From Candidatus Cloacimonadota bacterium (lineage in GTDB: Bacteria > Cloacimonadota > Cloacimonadia > Cloacimonadales > TCS61), in contig JAIORR010000274.1 in assembly GCA_021108055.1 (NCBI GenBank), positions 1 to 12,436 on the forward strand: a DNA stretch of 12,436 bases, written 5' to 3'. The notes under the pieces are model-generated. The model worked only from the letters and a program-made list of their open reading frames with translations, was not told the origin of the DNA and searched no databases. A program made the translations under genes and the position numbers. Every line of letters starts with the position of its first letter. Position 1 is the stretch's first letter. Positions 8,263 through 12,436 of the stretch are shown piece after piece.

Positions 8263-8308
8263 GTTGATCACCTGTCTCGAAATGATCGTTTGACAAGCGA
8301 GGTCATAA

Positions 8309-9727
8309 ATGGAATTGAAATATATACATATTTTATTGAATGTAGAAGATAATTTTTTGCCCAAAGCAAAATATGTTTTAAATACATTCTGTCGTATCCT
8401 GGGACTTAAACCGAAATTTTTTACAGGAATGACCCCGGAAACAATTCATATTTATTATGGAACCCGTGTTGAAGAAAAATATCCGATTCATATTTATTAT
8501 AATGAAGATGCTACAGAATTTTTTTCTAAGAAGAAACTTTATCCCCACGAGGACGTAAACCTTGTAAAATACAGGGATGAATATATTCCTTTTCTTTTCT
8601 CGAAAAAAGGTGAGATATTCAACATCACTTCGCATTCCGTCAAAATCAGAAAAGATATTGTATCTTCTGCTTTTTATTTTCTTTCATGCTGGCAGGAGTA
8701 TGCAGCGGATAAGGAGATTTCTCCTTCGAGTCCATATAATTATCACTCATCTCTTCAACATCATTTTGGATTTGTTCATTTTCCACCGGTAGACAGATAT
8801 TGTGAAATGCTGGAAGATGTTATCAAAAATGCATTCCCGGAATATATGAGAAGCAATATCTGGCCGCAGGGAAAAAAATTCGCCGTCTCCATTTCTCATA
8901 ATATAGAATATTGGAATTTCTGGACGGACGAGCATATTCGGGCAATGATAAAACGTAAGATACGTCTTTTCAGGAAAAAAACTATTAAGGCATTATATAA
9001 GGTAATAGCCCATAAAATAAATCAGAAGATATACCATGATCCATCCTTGCTTATAAAAAAGATCATAAAAAAGGAAAGATCATTTAAAACAGCTTCATCG
9101 ATTTTTCTATTGGCCAAAACCGATTTTCCGGATAATCGCAGGAATTATTTTGATAAGTATCAAGACCAGATAATTAAACTTTTCAAAGATAGCAGTGTAA
9201 ACCTTCAGGGCAGTAAAGAGGCGGGATATCAATATAAATTTTTTCCACCGGAATGGGATAAGCTCAAAGGATTTTCTGCAAATGGATTCAGAATACGATA
9301 TCTGAATTTTAATTATCAAAATCTTTTCAAAGTTCTGGAAAAAGGAGAAGTTAAATTCGATTCAAGCATGGGTTACGATGAACATATCGGATACCGTGCG
9401 GGAATATCATTTCCTTTTTTCCCTTTTAATATAGAAGAGAACAGACCGTTCAATGTTCTGGAAATTCCAGTGATCATTATGGATAGATCTTTACTAAATC
9501 AATATGGCGGAAATATTAGAAAAGCGAAAAAACATGTAGAGATGATCTTTAAGAAAAGCAGGAAACATAAATCTCATATCTCTATTTCATGGCATACTCA
9601 TATTTTCGATAAAGTAGATTTTCCCGGATGGGGAACTTTATATTGGATGGTTATAAAATATACTAAATACTACGGCGGATGGTTATGTTCATTGGATAAA
9701 ATGTATAATTATTGGAAAGGAAAATAA
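8309..9727 (+). CDS. Polysaccharide-deacetylase-like protein with degenerate active site
   Basis: The 472-residue protein has no signal peptide or membrane helix. Its second half resembles a NodB-fold family found beside cell-envelope polysaccharide genes: FDSSMGYDEHIGYRAG from residue 350, then FPFFPFN, LEIPVIIMDRSL, and SISWHTHIFDKVDFPGWG near the end. The first 190 or so residues fit the poorly characterised N-terminal domain of such proteins. The expected THDVD-like motif reads SHNIE (His197, Asn198, Glu200), the HGSY-like motif reads QGSK (300-303), and the RQHYL-like motif reads RIRYL (328-332). WHTH (428-431) is kept. Deacetylase activity is therefore doubtful; binding or an altered activity is possible. 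These family motifs are from memory. GAGG at 8299-8302 supports the ATG. It lies 46 bp after the permease gene, probably last in the operon. Confidence 0.7.
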   Translation: MELKYIHILLNVEDNFLPKAKYVLNTFCRILGLKPKFFTGMTPETIHIYYGTRVEEKYPIHIYYNEDATEFFSKKKLYPHEDVNLVKYRDEYIPFLFSKKGEIFNITSHSVKIRKDIVSSAFYFLSCWQEYAADKEISPSSPYNYHSSLQHHFGFVHFPPVDRYCEMLEDVIKNAFPEYMRSNIWPQGKKFAVSISHNIEYWNFWTDEHIRAMIKRKIRLFRKKTIKALYKVIAHKINQKIYHDPSLLIKKIIKKERSFKTASSIFLLAKTDFPDNRRNYFDKYQDQIIKLFKDSSVNLQGSKEAGYQYKFFPPEWDKLKGFSANGFRIRYLNFNYQNLFKVLEKGEVKFDSSMGYDEHIGYRAGISFPFFPFNIEENRPFNVLEIPVIIMDRSLLNQYGGNIRKAKKHVEMIFKKSRKHKSHISISWHTHIFDKVDFPGWGTLYWMVIKYTKYYGGWLCSLDKMYNYWKGK

Positions 9728-9826
9728 ATCTTACTTTCTATTCAAATTCTAAAAAGAACTTGGATTAAAAAACAAAGCGATAAAACAGTTTTTTAGATTT
9801 TTCCTGTTTCATTAACCACCTACTTT

Positions 9827-9853
9827 AACCGTTTCAACGGGTTCAGATTTTTT
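9827..9853. repeat. Short palindrome with T-run, REP-like or weak terminator
   Basis: AACCGTTTCAACGGGTT (9827-9843) folds as CCGT/ACGG around TTCA, with AA/TT extending the stem past one bulged G. A T-run follows at 9848-9853, five bases after the stem. It could be a weak terminator about 100 bp after the last gene of the operon, or one copy of a dispersed intergenic palindrome. The stem is short for a strong terminator. Confidence 0.35.
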
Positions 9854-9969
9854 CTCATATTTTTATGATTCATTATTAAATGATTTTTTAGAATAGATAA
9901 TTTTCAAAGCTTGTTTGTTTTCTCTATTTTGGGTAAATATACCATAGAAATTCATATTGATAACTCATT

Positions 9970-9999
9970 ATCTGTGTTTATCAGTGTTCATCAGTGGCT
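9970..9999. repeat. Three tandem 10-bp units
   Basis: ATCTGTGTTT, ATCAGTGTTC and ATCAGTGGCT follow each other directly, sharing an ATCwGTG core with 10-bp spacing. Similar ATC-GTG-TTC-ATC strings occur, to my recollection, as dispersed intergenic repeats in Bacteroidota and related groups. No coding function is apparent. The last unit contains CAGTGGC, the reverse complement of a B12-box-like heptamer, which I take as chance. Confidence 0.5.
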
Positions 10000-10232
10000 A
10001 ATGATTTTTAAGGCAAACTCATAGATATTTTTTTTATTTTTTAAAAAGCCTGATTATAAAAGCATTTCATAAAGAATCATATTTTCTGCGAAATTTCTAA
10101 CTTGACACCAGCGCTAACATATTGAAATTTAACAAATAAGTAAGCGTGATCAAAAGATTACGATTATAGTAAAAAGACTCGTAACTTCTTAAGATATAAG
10201 TTGTTGTGAATTTTAATATATAGAAAAGATTT

Positions 10233-10240
10233 TTTTGGAG
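10233..10240 (+). promoter_or_regulatory. nrdJ ribosome-binding site
   Basis: TTTGGAGA at 10233-10240 contains GGAG at 10237-10240, eight bases before ATG 10249. It closely matches the site before lysS (TGGAGATTTTTAT) and fixes the start of nrdJ. Confidence 0.7.
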
Positions 10241-10248
10241 ATTTATTT

Positions 10249-12436
10249 ATGAAGTTATCAGAAAATGCTCTAACCGTTCTTAACAAAAGGTATTTCAAAA
10301 AAGATGAAAATGGAAAAACATTAGAAAACTGGGAAAAAATGATCACCAGAGTTGCAGAAAATATCAGCGGTGGTGACAGCCGAAAAAAAGAGAAGTATCT
10401 CAAACTTCTGGATTCCGGTTATTTTCTTCCCAATTCTCCCACTTTAATGAATGCCGGTAATGATCTGCAACAGCTTTCTGCCTGTTTTGTACTTCCGCTG
10501 GAAGATAGTATGGAGAGCATTTTTGAATCTGTGAAGAACGCAGCACTTATTCATAAAAGCGGTGGCGGAACCGGTTTCAGTTTCAGCCGGCTTCGTCAAG
10601 CAGATGCCCGAGTTCGCAGCACGAATGGTGTTTCCAGTGGTCCGATATCTTTCTTAAAAGTTTTTAATTCTGCCACAGATGCCGTGAAACAGGGTGGAAC
10701 CCGCCGTGGGGCAAATATGGCTATTTTGAACGTTGATCATCCACAGATCATTGAATTCATTAAATGCAAAGAAGATACAAAAGAACTTACAAACTTTAAT
10801 ATAAGTGTGGGTATCACCGAAGATTTCATGAAAGCTGTCTATAAAGATGAAGATTATAGCTTGATAGCTCCGCATACAAAAGAAGTTGTAAAAAAATTAA
10901 ATGCCAGAGATGTTTTCACACTTATTGTAGAGATGGCTCATAAGAACGGAGAACCTGGAATAGTTTTTCTGGATAGAATTAACAAATACAATCCTACTCC
11001 GCATATCGGTGAGATCGAATCGACTAATCCATGTTTTCATCCTGACACACTGATCTCTACAGGCAATGGCTTAAAAAAAATAAAGGAAATTTATAATAAT
11101 AAAGAAGTAGAAATATATACCGATAACAGAGTTATTGAAGAAAAGATTATACACAATAATAGAGAATACTACAAGAACGGTGTAACCCTCAGAAAAGCTG
11201 AGGTCATAAAAACAGGTGTAAAGGGAACGATCAGAATAGATCTAAAAAACGGGCAGACACTGAAAGTGACACCAGAGCATAAAATATTGACGGTAAATGG
11301 CTGGAAAGAAGCAAAAGATCTTTCTCAAGAAGATGAAGTTCTTGTTCAATCCGGTAAAGGCTGCTGGGCAAAAACCGATAATATCGGAAAAGAGCTCGCA
11401 TTGTTTTTGGGATGGATGATCGGTGATGGATGGCTGACTTCCGATGAAAAAGTAGCAGGAATGGTTTTTGCCGAAAAGGAAAAATATATTTTAGAAAAAA
11501 TGCAGGATATTGCTGATAAGTTTGGTGCAGGAAAAGGAATAATAAATCAAAGAGAAAATAATTGCTGGCAGATGTTATTCAAACGAAAAGATTTTGTTAA
11601 TATTATAAAATCGACAGGACTTAAAGCGGTAAAATCACCTGAAAAACGAGTTCCTCCTTCTATCTTTTCTGCGACAAAAGAAAGCGTTGGTTCATTTATT
11701 AATGGATTGTTCAGTGCAGATGGAACTATTAATCATATCGATGTTAACCATAGAGATGTTCGATTGACTTCAGCTTCGTTCGAATTGCTTCAAGATGTTC
11801 AATTACTGCTTTTGAATGAAGGGATTTTCTCTAAAATATATGATAGAACAAAAAAAGATCAAGCGAAATTTTCTTATACTACTATCAATGGAGAAAAAAG
11901 AACATACACCAGCCATAGATATTATGAATTGATAATTAACGGAAATGATGTCTGCAGGTTTAGTGAATTTGCAGGGGAACTTATTCATAAAGAGAAAAGT
12001 GAAAAACTTCATAAGATCGATCAGAATTCGCGAAAGACTACAAAGTATATTTCTAAAATAAAAGAAATAATACAGGCAGAAAAAATCGAAGTTTATGATA
12101 TCAAAGAAGAAGTTACACATTCCCTGCTGGCGAATGGGATAGTTGCTCATAATTGTGGCGAGCAGCCTCTTCTTCCAAACGAAGCATGCAACCTTGGTTC
12201 TTTGAATCTTGCGGCTATGGTGAAAAAAGGGAAGATCGAATGGGATGTTTTAAAAAAAGCAGTTAGAGAATCAGTAGAATTCCTGGATGATGTAATAAAC
12301 CAATCTTGTTTTCCTCTTCCCGAGATAGAAGAAATGGTTAAATCCAACCGGAAGATCGGGCTTGGTGTGATGGGTTGGGCAGACCTGCTTTTTGTTTTAA
12401 AAATTCCTTATAACAATAAGAAAGCAGTTGCTCTGG
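10249..12436 (+). CDS. nrdJ: Adenosylcobalamin-dependent (class II) ribonucleotide reductase, intein-containing, 3' end outside window
   Basis: Reduces ribonucleotides to deoxyribonucleotides for DNA synthesis, using a thiyl radical generated with B12 and no oxygen. The frame is open for 729 codons to the window edge, of which 355 are extein. There is no ATP-cone domain; the protein begins MKLSENALTVLNKRYFKKD. Extein motifs are SPTLMNAG (63-70), LSACFVLP with redox Cys79, SGGGTGFSFSRL from about 104, QGGTRRGANMAI, EPGIVFLDRINKYNPTP, then STNP (258-261). After the intein come CGEQPLLPNEACNLGSLNL and IGLGVMGWADLL. Joining the exteins gives NPCGE, the catalytic Asn260, Cys636 and Glu638 (precursor numbering). 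It follows a 521-bp gap, so it is probably transcribed separately from the upstream operon. Confidence 0.95.
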   Translation, partial: MKLSENALTVLNKRYFKKDENGKTLENWEKMITRVAENISGGDSRKKEKYLKLLDSGYFLPNSPTLMNAGNDLQQLSACFVLPLEDSMESIFESVKNAALIHKSGGGTGFSFSRLRQADARVRSTNGVSSGPISFLKVFNSATDAVKQGGTRRGANMAILNVDHPQIIEFIKCKEDTKELTNFNISVGITEDFMKAVYKDEDYSLIAPHTKEVVKKLNARDVFTLIVEMAHKNGEPGIVFLDRINKYNPTPHIGEIESTNPCFHPDTLISTGNGLKKIKEIYNNKEVEIYTDNRVIEEKIIHNNREYYKNGVTLRKAEVIKTGVKGTIRIDLKNGQTLKVTPEHKILTVNGWKEAKDLSQEDEVLVQSGKGCWAKTDNIGKELALFLGWMIGDGWLTSDEKVAGMVFAEKEKYILEKMQDIADKFGAGKGIINQRENNCWQMLFKRKDFVNIIKSTGLKAVKSPEKRVPPSIFSATKESVGSFINGLFSADGTINHIDVNHRDVRLTSASFELLQDVQLLLLNEGIFSKIYDRTKKDQAKFSYTTINGEKRTYTSHRYYELIINGNDVCRFSEFAGELIHKEKSEKLHKIDQNSRKTTKYISKIKEIIQAEKIEVYDIKEEVTHSLLANGIVAHNCGEQPLLPNEACNLGSLNLAAMVKKGKIEWDVLKKAVRESVEFLDDVINQSCFPLPEIEEMVKSNRKIGLGVMGWADLLFVLKIPYNNKKAVAL
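11032..12153 (+). mobile_element. Full-length intein with LAGLIDADG homing endonuclease, inside nrdJ
   Basis: A 374-residue protein-splicing element (precursor residues 262-635). Block A starts with Cys262 (CFHPDTLISTGNGLKKI). Block B has VTPEHKILTVNGW with His344. Two LAGLIDADG helices follow: LFLGWMIGDGW with Asp393 and INGLFSADGT with Asp491. Block F/G is VYDIKEEVTHSLLANGIVAHN in pieces, with His624, His634 and the terminal Asn635, and the +1 residue is Cys636. All residues needed for standard Cys1/Asn/Cys+1 splicing are present, and both endonuclease aspartates are intact, so it is probably active in splicing and homing. The site, between NP and CGEQ, is a known intein position in ribonucleotide reductases. 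Size is typical for an intein with endonuclease. Boundaries are sharp because removal restores an unbroken NPCGEQPLLP. Confidence 0.95.

Larger units (their letters stand above)
9728..10248. other. Intergenic region before nrdJ
   Basis: This is 521 bp of AT-rich sequence with no open frame that looks coding on either strand. It holds a short palindrome at 9827-9843, a threefold 10-bp tandem repeat at 9970-9999, a T-rich run around 10028-10042, and a possible -35 box TTGACA at 10102-10107 without a good -10. A 6-bp inverted repeat TTACGA/TCGTAA lies at 10158-10163 and 10179-10184. I find no cobalamin riboswitch and no clear NrdR box, although the downstream gene would make either plausible. 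Confidence 0.7.

Noticed and set aside
8290..8295. TTGACA before the deacetylase-like gene
   Set aside because: Only 13 bp before the start codon, with no room for a -10 box; chance match overlapping the ribosome-binding region.
9783..9809. AAACAG...CTGTTT inverted repeat as terminator
   Set aside because: The loop is long and T-rich, the stem is AT-rich, and no T-run follows the second arm.
9985..9999. B12-box-like heptamer (GCCACTG on the - strand) before a B12-dependent enzyme gene
   Set aside because: It is on the wrong strand for nrdJ and belongs to the 10-bp tandem repeat; none of the other conserved parts of a cobalamin riboswitch are visible.
10102..10130. TTGACA as an nrdJ promoter
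   Set aside because: The -35 is perfect, but at 16-18 bp spacing no hexamer resembles TATAAT, so I do not list it as a promoter.

Overview
The window is an AT-rich stretch of a bacterial chromosome in which every recognisable gene reads on the + strand. A LolC/LolE-type permease implies an outer membrane. A class II (B12-dependent) ribonucleotide reductase and an NadA/NadB pathway suggest an anaerobe. Gene style and the intergenic repeats fit an uncultured Cloacimonadota-like lineage, but that is only an impression; no rRNA or other phylogenetic marker is present to settle it.

Layout. Bases 1-141 hold a near-palindromic structured stretch followed by an intrinsic terminator that closes something left of the window. 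Bases 157-298 are a nested inverted-repeat element of MITE/REP type. A candidate promoter (362-390) then leads into a tight run of seven cistrons: lysS (LysRS), a membrane GAF-PAS-GGDEF diguanylate cyclase, nadC, nadA, nadB, a LolC/E-like ABC permease and a polysaccharide-deacetylase-like protein. Gaps are 46 bp or less and several genes overlap, so this looks like one operon. A 521-bp non-coding gap (9728-10248) with repeat-like sequence follows. Then comes nrdJ, which runs off the right edge and carries a full-length intein with a LAGLIDADG endonuclease.

How the genes work together. nadB makes iminoaspartate from aspartate, nadA condenses it with dihydroxyacetone phosphate to quinolinate, and nadC turns quinolinate into nicotinate mononucleotide, so the block is de novo NAD synthesis. 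The diguanylate cyclase overlaps nadC by about 32 bp, which ties a c-di-GMP sensor to NAD synthesis at least at the level of transcription.

Main points for a second look: (1) the intein sits directly in front of the catalytic radical cysteine of NrdJ, so splicing is a precondition for enzyme activity; (2) nadA is broken by a frame change that fits a loss of about 20 nt between its HPEC and GST motifs; (3) the deacetylase-like protein lacks most of the expected metal-binding residues and may be a pseudoenzyme; (4) several non-coding palindromes and short tandem repeats look like dispersed elements. I saw no CRISPR array, tRNA, rRNA or transposase gene.
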